This document shows positions 8,054 to 16,959 of a DNA stretch of 64,000 nt, piece by piece. The notes under the pieces were generated by a model that worked only from the letters and a program-made list of their open reading frames with translations, did not search any database and was not told the DNA's origin. The position numbers and the translations under genes were made by a program. The DNA is from Bacteroidales bacterium (GTDB lineage: Bacteria > Bacteroidota > Bacteroidia > Bacteroidales > UBA10428): contig JAFGSZ010000013.1 in the NCBI GenBank assembly GCA_016934395.1, forward strand, positions 1 to 64,000. The letters run 5' to 3'. The stretch's first letter is position 1. Each line of letters starts with the position of its first letter.

Positions 8054-9084
8054 TAAAAGCAGCAGTAGTTATATTAAACTGGAACGGAAGGCATTTTCTG
8101 GAGAAATTTCTGGCAACTGTAGTTGCTGCAAGCCCGGCTAATATAACAAAGGTATATATTGCCGATAACTGCAGCACTGACCAATCGGTGGATTATATAA
8201 AAAATAATTTTCCCGATGTTAACATTATTGAGCTGGACCGGAATTATGGCTTTGCCCTGGGATACAAACTGGCCCTGAGACAAATTGACGCTGAGTATTT
8301 TATACTCTTAAACTCTGATGTTGAAGTAACCGACAACTGGATTCCACCCATAATAAACTTTATGGACAACCATGTTGAATGCGGGGCCTGTATGCCCAAA
8401 ATCAGATCTTATAACAATAAAGATTATTTTGAATATGCCGGCGCTGCAGGCGGATTTATTGATATTTATGGATACCCGTTTTGCAGGGGCAGGATTCTGA
8501 ATCAAATAGAACAGGATACAGGACAATATGATACGGTTCAGGAAGTTTTTTGGGCTACAGGCGCCTGCATGTTTTTAAGGGCTGAAGCCTATTATAAAGC
8601 GGGTGAACTTGATGGCGATTTTTTTACGCATATGGAAGAAATTGATTTATGCTGGCGATTAAAGAATTGTAATTATAGCATTTATTGTTTGCCTGAAGTT
8701 AGCGTTTATCATATTGGAGGTGGTACATTGCCCAACAACAATCCTAAAAAATTATATTACAATTACAGAAACAGCCTGTTTCTTCTTTTTAAAAACCTGC
8801 CCTCGAAAAAACTCTTTTCAATATTGTTTATCCGATTATTTTTAGATGGTTTATCGGCACTTGTCTATTTCGGAAAATTACAGTTTGGTTTTTTTCTGGC
8901 TGTTTTGAGAGCTCATTGCTCATTTTATTTGCAGATCACAAAACTTTATTTGAAAAGAAAAAAGAACAGGCACATGCACAAGGAATTTTTATCCGGTATT
9001 TTTCCCGAAAGTATAGTTTATAATTTCTTAATAAAAAATAAAAAGAAATTCAATGCTCTAAGACCATTTTTGAAGTCTAAGTAA
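8050..9084 (+). CDS. Family 2 glycosyltransferase
   Basis: This GT-A fold protein is of the rhamnosyl/galactofuranosyl-transferase-like group. It has an N-terminal VVILNWNGRHFLEK, nucleotide-sugar binding around NSDVEVT, an acceptor-site stretch FTHMEEIDLCWRLK, and a hydrophobic, basic C terminus that probably contacts the membrane. The start is ATG 8050, which overlaps the acyltransferase stop. The upstream extension to 8023 lies inside that gene and is rejected. Its pairing with an LpxL-like gene suggests a role in lipopolysaccharide or glycolipid assembly. The donor sugar is unknown. Confidence 0.88.
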   Translation: MIKAAVVILNWNGRHFLEKFLATVVAASPANITKVYIADNCSTDQSVDYIKNNFPDVNIIELDRNYGFALGYKLALRQIDAEYFILLNSDVEVTDNWIPPIINFMDNHVECGACMPKIRSYNNKDYFEYAGAAGGFIDIYGYPFCRGRILNQIEQDTGQYDTVQEVFWATGACMFLRAEAYYKAGELDGDFFTHMEEIDLCWRLKNCNYSIYCLPEVSVYHIGGGTLPNNNPKKLYYNYRNSLFLLFKNLPSKKLFSILFIRLFLDGLSALVYFGKLQFGFFLAVLRAHCSFYLQITKLYLKRKKNRHMHKEFLSGIFPESIVYNFLIKNKKKFNALRPFLKSK

Positions 9085-9113
9085 GCTCACCTGTTATCTT
9101 GCCAGACCAGCAT

Positions 9114-9659
9114 CTACATCCAGGTTATCTCGTATTCGCACATACCATGTTGCTGTTCACGTGTTTTTATCTGACGTACCTGGGGAAGCACAACATCGGC
9201 TTTTCTTATAAAATATTCAATAATACCCTGTTGAATAGTAGCATTAATATAACCCGGAGTTTTTAGTATAAGACAATGCATCTCCGGTTCGTCTAATTCA
9301 TATTTCCCGTTTTCCGGATCATGCACTACACGATTCATAACTTTTATCAGTTCGCTGATACTATCCCTGATTTTAATTTTTCCAGGCAGAAGATTTTCAG
9401 CATTCAGCTTATTAAATTCAGCTTGTCCAATTACGTTCCCAATCTTTTTGAGGTTAGCAGGACCCAGGTTTTTTTCAATCCAATCCGAGAGAATATTAAA
9501 ATGCTCCAATGGCACTTCTGATTCAGGATCTGCAACATTATACTGCGATGCTATTTGTTTCAGTTCAAAAACAAATGTTTCACTATTGTCTTTATACTGG
9601 TCCAGAATATGTTGAATCAATAATGCATTGCATGTAACATGTTGTATTGTAGTTTCCAT
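9114..9659 (-). CDS. Conserved hypothetical protein, soluble, CEYEITW C terminus
   Basis: I do not recognise this family with certainty. The 181-aa protein has no signal peptide or membrane segment. It is mostly helical and acidic, and it ends in MCEYEITWM. That ending resembles the last strand of V4R/H-NOX-like and DUF2378 proteins, which end with a C-x-Y/F-x-I/V-x-W pattern. A small-molecule-sensing role is possible but only inferred. It is convergent with the glycosyltransferase (29 nt apart) and stands alone on its strand. Confidence 0.6.
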   Translation of the reverse strand: METTIQHVTCNALLIQHILDQYKDNSETFVFELKQIASQYNVADPESEVPLEHFNILSDWIEKNLGPANLKKIGNVIGQAEFNKLNAENLLPGKIKIRDSISELIKVMNRVVHDPENGKYELDEPEMHCLILKTPGYINATIQQGIIEYFIRKADVVLPQVRQIKTREQQHGMCEYEITWM

Positions 9660-9880
9660 GGTAATATTTTAATTTATAATATCAGGTTATACGGACTTCA
9701 GCTGCAAGGATTTCAATACGGTTTATGATATCCGTCATTTAATTAAGTAAGATGTATCATAACTAAAAATCTTCCCGATTAAACCTTTCCGGAAAAAGAA
9801 AGTCAAAGATGCAGCAAACAAACTCAGCTTATTTTATTTAACTCTTACGCCGACCATTACATTTATCCATATACATTCCT

Positions 9881-9916
9881 GGGTGGTTCTAATAAATTGA
9901 ACCGCCCTTTTATTTT
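9881..9916 (+). terminator. Strong plus-strand terminator with no adjacent plus-strand gene
   Basis: A 9-bp stem (9881-9889 with 9899-9907, one G-U pair, 9-nt loop) is followed by TTTTATTTT. Orientation is plus only, since the minus strand lacks a T tract. Both flanking genes (start at 9659, end at 9951) are on the minus strand. It would therefore end either an unannotated plus-strand RNA or read-through from the glycosyltransferase operon. The rest of the 9660-9950 gap shows no convincing ORF. Confidence 0.7.
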
Positions 9917-9950
9917 CTTTAATAACAGCATTAAAATCAGATTATCAGAA

Positions 9951-10556
9951 TTACCTGAGCACAATAATTTCTTCAGGTTTTTTTCTTTTTATATTCGGGG
10001 GAACATAGTCATCTGCCGGATACCCTGCTGCAATGGTCATATAAGGCCTCTCATTTTGGGGCCTTTCCAAAATTTCCGACAAAAAGGCCATCGGTGCGGG
10101 AGTGTATGTAAAAGAGGAAATTCCTGAAAGATGCAATGCGGCTAATAAAAAACCGGTTGCTATTCCTACCGATTCCGAAGGATAATAATGTTTTACTTTT
10201 TTGCTTTTTCCCGAAAAACCATATCGCTGTAAAAAAACACAAATAAGATAAGGCGCACCGGTTAAAAAGGATTTTTCTATACCTGTATGCAGGGGAACAA
10301 GTTTTTCCCGCCAATCATCTGAAACTTTTTTAGTATAAAACCTGCCTTCCACCTTTTCTGCAGCAGTTCTTATGCGCTCCTTAACCTGGCTGTCCTCCAC
10401 AAGTACAAAGGTCCAGGGTTGCATATTTGCCCCGCTTGGCGCTGTACCGGCTATCCGAATACAGTTTTCAATAATCGTTCTGTTCACAGGACTTGTGGAA
10501 AATTTTCTTGTGCTTCTCCTGGTTTTCATGTACTCAAGCAGTTCTTCAGAATTCAT
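9951..10556 (-). CDS. Iodotyrosine deiodinase-like nitroreductase-fold flavoprotein
   Basis: This 201-aa FMN enzyme has the nitroreductase core: TRRSTRKFS for FMN phosphate, and APSGANMQPWTFV. It also carries the lid triad that defines iodotyrosine deiodinases, E70, Y74 and K95. The +4 and +21 spacings equal those of mammalian IYD (Glu157, Tyr161, Lys182). The active-site lid sequence (DDW...PL-x-T) matches too. The family reductively dehalogenates halotyrosines, and bacterial members are known. The true substrate here is unproven. The gene begins 2 nt after the dinB stop, so the two are probably co-transcribed. Confidence 0.82.
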   Translation of the reverse strand: MNSEELLEYMKTRRSTRKFSTSPVNRTIIENCIRIAGTAPSGANMQPWTFVLVEDSQVKERIRTAAEKVEGRFYTKKVSDDWREKLVPLHTGIEKSFLTGAPYLICVFLQRYGFSGKSKKVKHYYPSESVGIATGFLLAALHLSGISSFTYTPAPMAFLSEILERPQNERPYMTIAAGYPADDYVPPNIKRKKPEEIIVLR

Positions 10557-10557
10557 A

Positions 10558-11628
10558 TTAAAAATCTATTTTAAGTTGTTGTTCAAAAGAATATTCGTCC
10601 GAATTGGAAACCGACAAGCCCAGTAACCGGATGTTTTTCTTGTCACGGGAAACAGGCAATACCAGTTCCTGGGCTGTTTCTAAAATTAGGGAAAGGGTAT
10701 CAAAATTCTGATTTATCGACCGGCTTCGGGTAATTTGTTTAAAATCTGAAAATTTTACCTTAAGAGTAAGTGTTCTTCCGCGGAATCCGCTTTTATTTAT
10801 TCGCCGGTGAAGAATTTCTGCAATACTCAGCAGTTCCTTAATTATTTCAGGAATAGCCTGCAAATCGTGTTCAAAGGTGCACTCTGCTCCCACCGATTTC
10901 CGTATCCGATCGGGATTTACCTCCCGATGATCAACTGCCCGGGCTATATCATAATAATATTGTCCCACCTTACCAAATTTTAACACGAGGTCGTTCAGGC
11001 TCCACTGCTTTAAATCATTTCCGTTATGTATATTCATACTGTGCATTTTTTGGGCAGTAACCTTACCCACTCCAAAAAATTTTTCAATTGGAAGGGTGTC
11101 CACAAAGCTTTCAGCTTCCTGAGGTTTTATAACAAACAGCCCATCGGGCTTTTTAAAGTCAGAGGCTATCTTTGCCAGAAATTTATTTATAGATACCCCT
11201 GCCGATGCTGTAAGTCCGGTTTTCTCCCTGATATTTACTTTTATCTCTTTTGCAATTTGCGTGGCTGATGAATAATTTTTCTTATTCACGGTAACGTCCA
11301 GAAAGGCTTCATCAAGTGAAAGGGGTTCCACCAGATCAGTATATAGTTTAAATATCCCCATAATTTCTTTCGATACCGAACGGTACACATCAAACCTCGG
11401 GGCAACAAAAATAATCTCAGGGCATTTTTTACGTGCAATTACCGAGGGCATTGCGGAATACACGCCAAACTTCCGCGCCTCATAACTTGCAGCAGCAACC
11501 ACTCCGCGTTCGCGACTTCCGCCTACAGCAATCGGTTTATTCCTGTATTCAGGATTATCACGTTGTTCAATAGAGGCATAAAACGCATCCATATCCACAT
11601 GAATTATTTTCCTGAATTTCTGTTCCAT
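10558..11628 (-). CDS. dinB: DNA polymerase IV (Y family)
   Basis: This error-prone translesion polymerase has 356 aa. The catalytic palm motif HVDMDAFYASIEQ lies at the N terminus and the second acidic motif EPLSLDEAFLD follows. Helix-hairpin-helix and little-finger regions are present. The usual C-terminal beta-clamp peptide is expected near QLKIDF; EQQLKIDF at the very end fits a Qxx(L)xLF-like clamp motif only loosely. ATG start at 11628. It is divergent from mnmD, and the downstream gene follows directly. Confidence 0.94.
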   Translation of the reverse strand: MEQKFRKIIHVDMDAFYASIEQRDNPEYRNKPIAVGGSRERGVVAAASYEARKFGVYSAMPSVIARKKCPEIIFVAPRFDVYRSVSKEIMGIFKLYTDLVEPLSLDEAFLDVTVNKKNYSSATQIAKEIKVNIREKTGLTASAGVSINKFLAKIASDFKKPDGLFVIKPQEAESFVDTLPIEKFFGVGKVTAQKMHSMNIHNGNDLKQWSLNDLVLKFGKVGQYYYDIARAVDHREVNPDRIRKSVGAECTFEHDLQAIPEIIKELLSIAEILHRRINKSGFRGRTLTLKVKFSDFKQITRSRSINQNFDTLSLILETAQELVLPVSRDKKNIRLLGLSVSNSDEYSFEQQLKIDF

Positions 11629-11689
11629 GTTTTACAACCTGTAAATTTATAGCAGCTAAATTAAAGAAATAAATTTTTGATTATTTCCA

Positions 11690-11697
11690 TACATTTG
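11690..11697 (+). promoter_or_regulatory. Bacteroidota -7 element upstream of mnmD
   Basis: TACATTTG is an exact TAnnTTTG match, ending 12 nt before ATG 11710, so the leader would be very short. No -33 element at the usual distance is apparent. Confidence 0.4.
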
Positions 11698-11709
11698 AAT
11701 TATAATCCC

Positions 11710-12378
11710 ATGAAAAGGCAAATTAAAATAACAAAAGACGGATCCGCCACCTTATATGTTCCCGAACTGAATGAACATTACCATTCTGTAAACGGCGCCA
11801 TACAGGAATCTAAACATGTATTTATACAGGCAGGATTATATCATCTGAAAAAAAATACACTCAGCATTTTTGAAGTAGGCCTGGGTACAGGACTTAACGT
11901 ATTGCTTACGTATCTTGAATTAAAAAATAAACCTCTTGAAATAGATTATTTTTCTATTGAGCTTTTTCCCATTTCCGATGAAGAACAACATTTATTAAAT
12001 TATGCTGAAACGCTGAATCTTTCAAAGGAGGACGCTCAGATTTTTAGTTTTATCCATTCTTCGGATTGGAATACAAAAATTCAACTTTCAAAAGGATTCA
12101 TACTTACTAAAATTTCTGCCGATTTATTATCCTATCCAATCCCTTTTACATTTGACCTTGTTTATTTTGATGCTTTTGCTCCCGAGGTACAACCTGAACT
12201 TTGGACAAACGCTGTTTTTCAAAAAATATATACAGGTATGAACCCAGCAGGAATTCTCACCACCTATTGTGCAAAAGGAGTCGTTCGCCGAACCTTACAG
12301 GAAACCGGTTTTATTGTTGAAAGGCTACCCGGATCTCCCGGCAAACGCGAGATGCTGAGGGCTGTAAAACCAGCATAA
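11710..12378 (+). CDS. mnmD: tRNA 5-methylaminomethyl-2-thiouridine methyltransferase MnmD
   Basis: This is the SAM-dependent methyltransferase half of MnmC as a free-standing protein (222 aa). It makes the last methylation of the wobble base mnm5s2U in tRNAs. It has the SAM-binding EVGLGTGLN, the catalytic YFDAFAPE stretch, LTTYCAKG-x-VRR and a C-terminal GSPGKREML, as in the family. The start is ATG 11710. An in-frame TTG at 11677 lies upstream of the -7 element and is rejected. The FAD-oxidase half of MnmC is absent, as usual outside gammaproteobacteria. Confidence 0.9.
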   Translation: MKRQIKITKDGSATLYVPELNEHYHSVNGAIQESKHVFIQAGLYHLKKNTLSIFEVGLGTGLNVLLTYLELKNKPLEIDYFSIELFPISDEEQHLLNYAETLNLSKEDAQIFSFIHSSDWNTKIQLSKGFILTKISADLLSYPIPFTFDLVYFDAFAPEVQPELWTNAVFQKIYTGMNPAGILTTYCAKGVVRRTLQETGFIVERLPGSPGKREMLRAVKPA

Positions 12379-12510
12379 TAATTTTTTCTTTTTCCCAAAA
12401 AGCTGTTGAACAAGCATCTTGTTTCGATGTTAATAAAGTTTATAAAAAGAAGCGCATTCAACGAAAGTTATTCGAACCATAATTTGTATTTTTACTAAAT
12501 CCAAAAAAAC

Positions 12511-12978
12511 ATGACACACTTAAAAGAAGGAGATAAAGCACCCGTTTTTTCCGGTAAAAACCAGGAAGGAGACTTAATTTCCCTGGAAAATTTTAAAGGT
12601 AAAAAAGTAGTATTGTATTTTTATCCTAAAGACGATACGCCTGGTTGTACGGCGGAAGCCTGTAATCTTCGCGATAATTATGATGGCTTGATTAAAAAGG
12701 GATTTGAAGTGATCGGTGTTAGCCCGGATACCGGGGCTTCACATGAAAAATTCAAAAGCAAGTACAACCTGCCATTCACACTAATCTCCGATACCGAAAA
12801 AAAGATACTTTCGGATTATGGAGCCTGGGGAGAAAAAAGCATGTATGGTAAAAAGTATATGGGCGTGTTACGTACCACTTTTGTAATAAATGAAAAAGGG
12901 ATAATAGAAAAAATATTTACCAAGGTAGATACAAAAAATCATACCGCGCAAATCCTGGAAGGTTTAGGACTTGAATAA
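12511..12978 (+). CDS. bcp: Thioredoxin-dependent thiol peroxidase (Bcp/PrxQ)
   Basis: This 155-aa cytosolic peroxiredoxin reduces peroxides. The peroxidatic cysteine lies in TPGCTAEAC. The second cysteine five residues on gives the atypical 2-Cys (PrxQ) type, resolved by thioredoxin. A conserved Arg sits in VLRTTFVI. The length is normal. The gene ends 13 nt before the recA start, so a shared transcript with recA is likely. Confidence 0.93.
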   Translation: MTHLKEGDKAPVFSGKNQEGDLISLENFKGKKVVLYFYPKDDTPGCTAEACNLRDNYDGLIKKGFEVIGVSPDTGASHEKFKSKYNLPFTLISDTEKKILSDYGAWGEKSMYGKKYMGVLRTTFVINEKGIIEKIFTKVDTKNHTAQILEGLGLE

Positions 12979-12991
12979 ACAAATCTATATA

Positions 12992-13996
12992 ATGGCAAAA
13001 GAAACAAATATTAAAGAAGAAAAGCTTAAAGCGTTACAGTTAACACTTGACAAAATTGAAAAAGGCTATGGCAAAGGGGCCATCATGAAACTTGGCGATA
13101 ATGCCATAGTTGACGTTCCTACAATTTCATCGGGTTCCATAGCCCTGAACAAAGCCCTTGGCATTGGCGGGTATCCCCGCGGAAGGGTTATTGAAGTCTA
13201 TGGCCCTGAATCATCCGGGAAAACAACCCTTACCATTCATGCTATTGCCGAGGCCCAAAAAGCCGGCGGTATTGCTGCATTCATAGATGCCGAGCATGCC
13301 TTTGACAGGTTTTATGCCCAGAAACTCGGGGTAGATGTGGAAAACCTCCTGATCTCACAGCCCGATGACGGGGAACAGGCCCTTGAAATAACCGACCACC
13401 TGATCCGTTCCGGCGCTATTGATATTATTGTAATCGACTCGGTGGCTGCATTAACCCCGCGTGCCGAGATTGAGGGAGAAATGGGAGATTCCAAAATGGG
13501 ACTCCAGGCAAGACTCATGTCGCAGGCATTACGGAAACTCACAGCCAATATTAACAGAACCAACACCACGTGCATTTTTATTAACCAGTTACGGGAAAAA
13601 ATCGGGGTGATGTTCGGGAATCCTGAAACTACTACAGGCGGAAATGCCCTGAAATTTTATGCCTCGGTACGGGTGGATATCCGCAGGATTACCCAGATAA
13701 AAGAAGGTGAAGAAGCTACCGGAAACCGCGTGCGGGTAAAAATTGTAAAAAACAAGCTGGCCCCACCATTTCGTAAAGCCGAATTCGATATTATGTTTGG
13801 CGAAGGAATTTCTAAACTGGGAGAAATTATAGACCTGGGCGTGGACTTTGAAATTATTAAAAAAAGTGGTTCATGGTTTAGTTATGGCGATACCAAGCTC
13901 GGACAGGGCAGAGATGCGGTGAAAAAACTGCTGGCAGATAATCCTGAGCTGGCGGATGAGCTGGAAAAGAAAATTGTGGAAGCTATGAAGGATTAA
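12992..13996 (+). CDS. recA: Recombinase RecA
   Basis: This DNA-dependent ATPase drives homologous recombination and LexA-type cleavage. The 334-aa protein has Walker A GPESSGKT at residues 71-78, the IVIDSVAAL Walker B stretch, the DNA-binding loops and the [17 protein letters not shown] segment. The start is ATG 12992 (MAKETN). The in-frame TTG at 12971 lies inside bcp and is rejected. A terminator follows 29 nt after the stop. Confidence 0.97.
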   Translation: MAKETNIKEEKLKALQLTLDKIEKGYGKGAIMKLGDNAIVDVPTISSGSIALNKALGIGGYPRGRVIEVYGPESSGKTTLTIHAIAEAQKAGGIAAFIDAEHAFDRFYAQKLGVDVENLLISQPDDGEQALEITDHLIRSGAIDIIVIDSVAALTPRAEIEGEMGDSKMGLQARLMSQALRKLTANINRTNTTCIFINQLREKIGVMFGNPETTTGGNALKFYASVRVDIRRITQIKEGEEATGNRVRVKIVKNKLAPPFRKAEFDIMFGEGISKLGEIIDLGVDFEIIKKSGSWFSYGDTKLGQGRDAVKKLLADNPELADELEKKIVEAMKD

Positions 13997-14024
13997 CAGG
14001 ATAATTATTTAAATATTTAAAACA

Positions 14025-14056
14025 GGGTATCTCAAGAATTTGGGGTGCCTTTTTTT
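14025..14056 (+). terminator. Rho-independent terminator after recA
   Basis: An 8-bp stem (14026-14033 with 14042-14049, several G-U pairs, 8-nt loop) is followed by seven T residues. It ends the bcp-recA transcript. Confidence 0.75.
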
Positions 14057-14209
14057 ATAAAGATGTAGTGCAGACTTAGAGTTTATTTACAAGCCTTATT
14101 CCGGGAGACTTTCGGTATTTGTGGTTTTCTTATTGTTTACAATTTACAGTAAGCTACAATTTTTATATTTTACAATCCCGGATTCTTTTGTGCTGCTTAA
14201 CGATTTATT

Positions 14210-14446
14210 TTAAAATCTGTATCCAAAATTTAGCATAAACCCATACAGATCCACTTTTGAATTAAGGTTTGTATATGCTGTAAGCCCCATTAAGAACTTT
14301 TTACCTGGTAAATAATTAAACCTTACCCTAATCGGCGATCCAATTTTAAAATATTTATCTTCTTTTGGATAATCACGATTCATAGAATCAGATTCACCTT
14401 CATTCCTAAAATTGAATCCTAATCCGGAACATAAACTTGAATTAAA
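14210..14446 (-). pseudogene. C-terminal remnant of an outer-membrane beta-barrel protein
   Basis: Directly after the symporter stop codon, and in the same frame, about 78 codons stay open to a TAA at 14210. The translation alternates polar and hydrophobic residues. It includes GLGFNFRNEG, IGSPIRVRFNYLPGKKFLMG, and the end NFGYRF, a typical barrel terminus with a C-terminal Phe. There is no signal peptide, and the only in-frame ATG is internal. I read it as the 3' end of a deleted barrel gene, left behind by a deletion or rearrangement next to the symporter. The rest of the 13997-14446 gap shows only the recA terminator. Confidence 0.6.
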
Positions 14447-16159
14447 TTAACTGCCTCTTTCCGTGGGAAACTCAGATTTAAAATCGATCCAGTACTGATT
14501 AATCGTTGATTTAACCTCACGGTGAAGCACCAGCAGTCCCAATAAATTCGGCAAGGCCATAAGAGCAATGGCAATTCCGGAGAATGTCCAGATAATAGTG
14601 GTATCGGTAAATGAAGCCACAAAAAATCCAGCCACATAAATGATGCGGTATACCATAACATATTTTGTACCCCACAGGTACGTAACCGCACGGTCGCCAT
14701 AGTACGACCAGGAAATGGCCGTTGAAAAAGCAAACAACAGCAGTCCGATAGAAACGATGTATTGTCCCCACGATCCGAACAACCCCATGGTAAATGCCTG
14801 GGTTGTAAGCGGAGCGCTGCTTAACAGTGATTTTCCTATAAAAGTATATGTACCCGACGGATCCGTAGGTTTTCCGTTAACAATGGGAAGTAATCCCGAA
14901 TATAACTTATCCTTATCGTGATAAATTTTCACGTCTTCCGCAACCGAACGATCCTGCAAAATGGTTACTTCACCTTTTATTTCACCCTGTTCTATATTCA
15001 AATCACCTGTAAACAAAGCAAGAGCCTGTTTCCCTTTAATATGATCAAATAATTTCGCACGGTCTTCCGTGTTTTGATCCATGTATACCCCCTCCACAAT
15101 TTCCATATCGGTAAGCTGGAAGGTATTCTCGTATTTTTCTTTCCATGCCCCGGATGCCAGAAGGGTAATTCCGGTAAGAAAACAAATAATTATAGTATCA
15201 ACAAAAGGTTCCAGAATAGCCACCATACCCTCGGAAACCGGTTCATGAGCCCTTGCTGCTGCATGGGCAATTGGCGCCGAACCCTGGCCCGCTTCGTTTG
15301 AAAATAATCCGCGGTTTACGCCCCTGTTAAATGCAAAACGAACGCTGGCGCCGATAAATCCACCCAATGCTGCCGACCCGGTAAAAACATCACTAAAAAC
15401 AGAAGAGATTGCCGGAAGAATATTTTCATAATTATAAAACAGAACACCCAGCGCCCCGATAAAATATATCAGCGCCATGGCTGGCACCAGTTTTGAGGTT
15501 ACCTTGGCTATACGTTTAATTCCGCCAATGATAACAAAAGCCAGCAAAACAGCTAATATTCCACCGGTTACCATGTGCTTGATACCAAAAGTGGCAAAAA
15601 TAGAATTGGATATACTGTTAATTTGAGGCAGGTTACCGGTTCCGAAAGAAGAAAGTATAGTACACACAGCAAAAACTCCGCCCAGGATTATCCCCACCTT
15701 TATTTTCTTTCCGTTTTTGCGGGTAAAATTCAGTCTGTTTTTCATGTAATACATCGGTCCGCCTGCGATTGTACCATCGTCGGCTGTTTCACGGTATTTA
15801 TGCGATAAGGTGACCTCAACAAATTTTGTGGTCATTCCGAAAAAAGCCGTTACCAGCATCCAGAATAATGCTGCCGGGCCACCAAGATGTATAGCCAGTG
15901 CAACACCGGCAATATTCCCCGTACCCACTGTTCCGGAAAGGGCTGTGGTTAAAGCCTGAAAATGGCTTGTATCCCCCACATCGCCTTTTTTGTCAAATTT
16001 TCCGCTAACGATTTTTAAAGCATGCCTGAAATAACGAACCTGTGGAAATCCAAGGTATATGGTGAAAAACAAGCCCGTCCCTAAAAGTATAAAAACAAAC
16101 CATTGCGAGCCTCCGATATATCCGTCCAGCCTGCTTAAAAGATCGTTAAGTTGATGCAT
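14447..16159 (-). CDS. Alanine/sodium symporter (AGCS family) with a large insert
   Basis: This inner-membrane transporter cotransports Na+ (or H+) with alanine or glycine. The family signatures are clear: [48 protein letters not shown] and [15 protein letters not shown], with about ten membrane segments. At 570 aa it is about 100 aa longer than most members. The extra part (about residues 338-450) is a soluble, charged, beta-rich insert between two membrane segments, before LTTQAF. ATG start at 16159. Loss of sequence just after its stop is suggested by the barrel remnant. Confidence 0.92.
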   Translation of the reverse strand: MHQLNDLLSRLDGYIGGSQWFVFILLGTGLFFTIYLGFPQVRYFRHALKIVSGKFDKKGDVGDTSHFQALTTALSGTVGTGNIAGVALAIHLGGPAALFWMLVTAFFGMTTKFVEVTLSHKYRETADDGTIAGGPMYYMKNRLNFTRKNGKKIKVGIILGGVFAVCTILSSFGTGNLPQINSISNSIFATFGIKHMVTGGILAVLLAFVIIGGIKRIAKVTSKLVPAMALIYFIGALGVLFYNYENILPAISSVFSDVFTGSAALGGFIGASVRFAFNRGVNRGLFSNEAGQGSAPIAHAAARAHEPVSEGMVAILEPFVDTIIICFLTGITLLASGAWKEKYENTFQLTDMEIVEGVYMDQNTEDRAKLFDHIKGKQALALFTGDLNIEQGEIKGEVTILQDRSVAEDVKIYHDKDKLYSGLLPIVNGKPTDPSGTYTFIGKSLLSSAPLTTQAFTMGLFGSWGQYIVSIGLLLFAFSTAISWSYYGDRAVTYLWGTKYVMVYRIIYVAGFFVASFTDTTIIWTFSGIAIALMALPNLLGLLVLHREVKSTINQYWIDFKSEFPTERGS

Positions 16160-16260
16160 GTATATGATTTAAAAATTTCAGAAAAGCAAATATAACATAT
16201 CTATTCTACTATGCCAGTATCACCGCAAATTTTAGGAAATGCAGAAACAGCAGGCACGAT

Positions 16261-16297
16261 AAAAAAAATGCTGTTGCTTTTTTTAGGGCAACAGCAT
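16261..16297 (-). terminator. Terminator of the 16319-16855 gene
   Basis: A perfect 10-bp stem (ATGCTGTTGC at 16268-16277, GCAACAGCAT at 16288-16297, 10-nt loop) runs, on the minus strand, into eight T residues. It lies 22 nt past the stop of the outer-membrane protein gene. Confidence 0.85.
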
Positions 16298-16318
16298 AGA
16301 AAAAGATTGTATTATTTT

Positions 16319-16855
16319 CTAGAAATAGAAGTTCAGTCCACCGCCCAGCACATGATATCCTACATTGGTAATTTTAATCTGCGATTCCAGGATAAATGAT
16401 ACCTTGTTTTTAATTCCAACCTCAAGACCCACAGGGATCCATACAGGAATTAATATCTCATTTGCAAAAATAATATCCATATCCGCTCCGGTGTATAAAC
16501 TAACGTTTCCGGCTAAAGGCAGGGTAAATAATGCTGTTCCGTCAATAGCCAGATCATTAAATGCATGGGCGCCTGCAGAAATTGAAAAGTTTTTACCCAC
16601 TTCAAATTCAAGATCACCTCCCACATAGGTACTGCCGCCAAAAATTCCAAGTTTTACACCAAGATCCACATTACTGGTTAATCCGGCTCCGCCATGGAGA
16701 AAAAGGCCGAGGTCATTACCTCCGTTAATATAGATCACCGGTTCAAAGCCTGCACTAAAATTACCTTTGCCCAATGTAGAAGACGTGTTGAATACCTGGG
16801 AATAGGCACCAATTGTTAAAAAGCACAAAATCAATAGTACGGTTGGTTTCTTCAT
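16319..16855 (-). CDS. Small outer-membrane beta-barrel protein
   Basis: The 178-aa protein has a Sec signal peptide (MKK, hydrophobic core, cleavage after about residue 19 at AYSQ). It continues with glycine-rich amphipathic strands and ends in LNFYF, the aromatic terminus expected for BAM-assembled barrels. It is probably an 8-strand barrel. I do not recognise a named family, and no ligand can be assigned. It stands alone, with its own terminator. Confidence 0.75.
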   Translation of the reverse strand: MKKPTVLLILCFLTIGAYSQVFNTSSTLGKGNFSAGFEPVIYINGGNDLGLFLHGGAGLTSNVDLGVKLGIFGGSTYVGGDLEFEVGKNFSISAGAHAFNDLAIDGTALFTLPLAGNVSLYTGADMDIIFANEILIPVWIPVGLEVGIKNKVSFILESQIKITNVGYHVLGGGLNFYF

Positions 16856-16959
16856 GTTGTTTATAGTTTTGTTTACGCTTAATACGAAATTAACTTTTAT
16901 GGTGTTTCAACATCACACATCAACTTACACCTGAACCTGATTCTGATACTAAACGGTTT

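Noticed and set aside
9660-9880. Short plus-strand ORF as the gene for the orphan terminator
   Set aside because: The only ATG frame noted there has about ten codons and no clear ribosome binding site, so a protein product is not supported.
11677-11709. TTG start of mnmD at 11677
   Set aside because: It precedes the -7 element at 11690-11697, and the extra residues are not conserved-looking.
12971-12991. TTG start of recA at 12971
   Set aside because: It lies inside bcp. ATG 12992 gives the standard MAKETN start.
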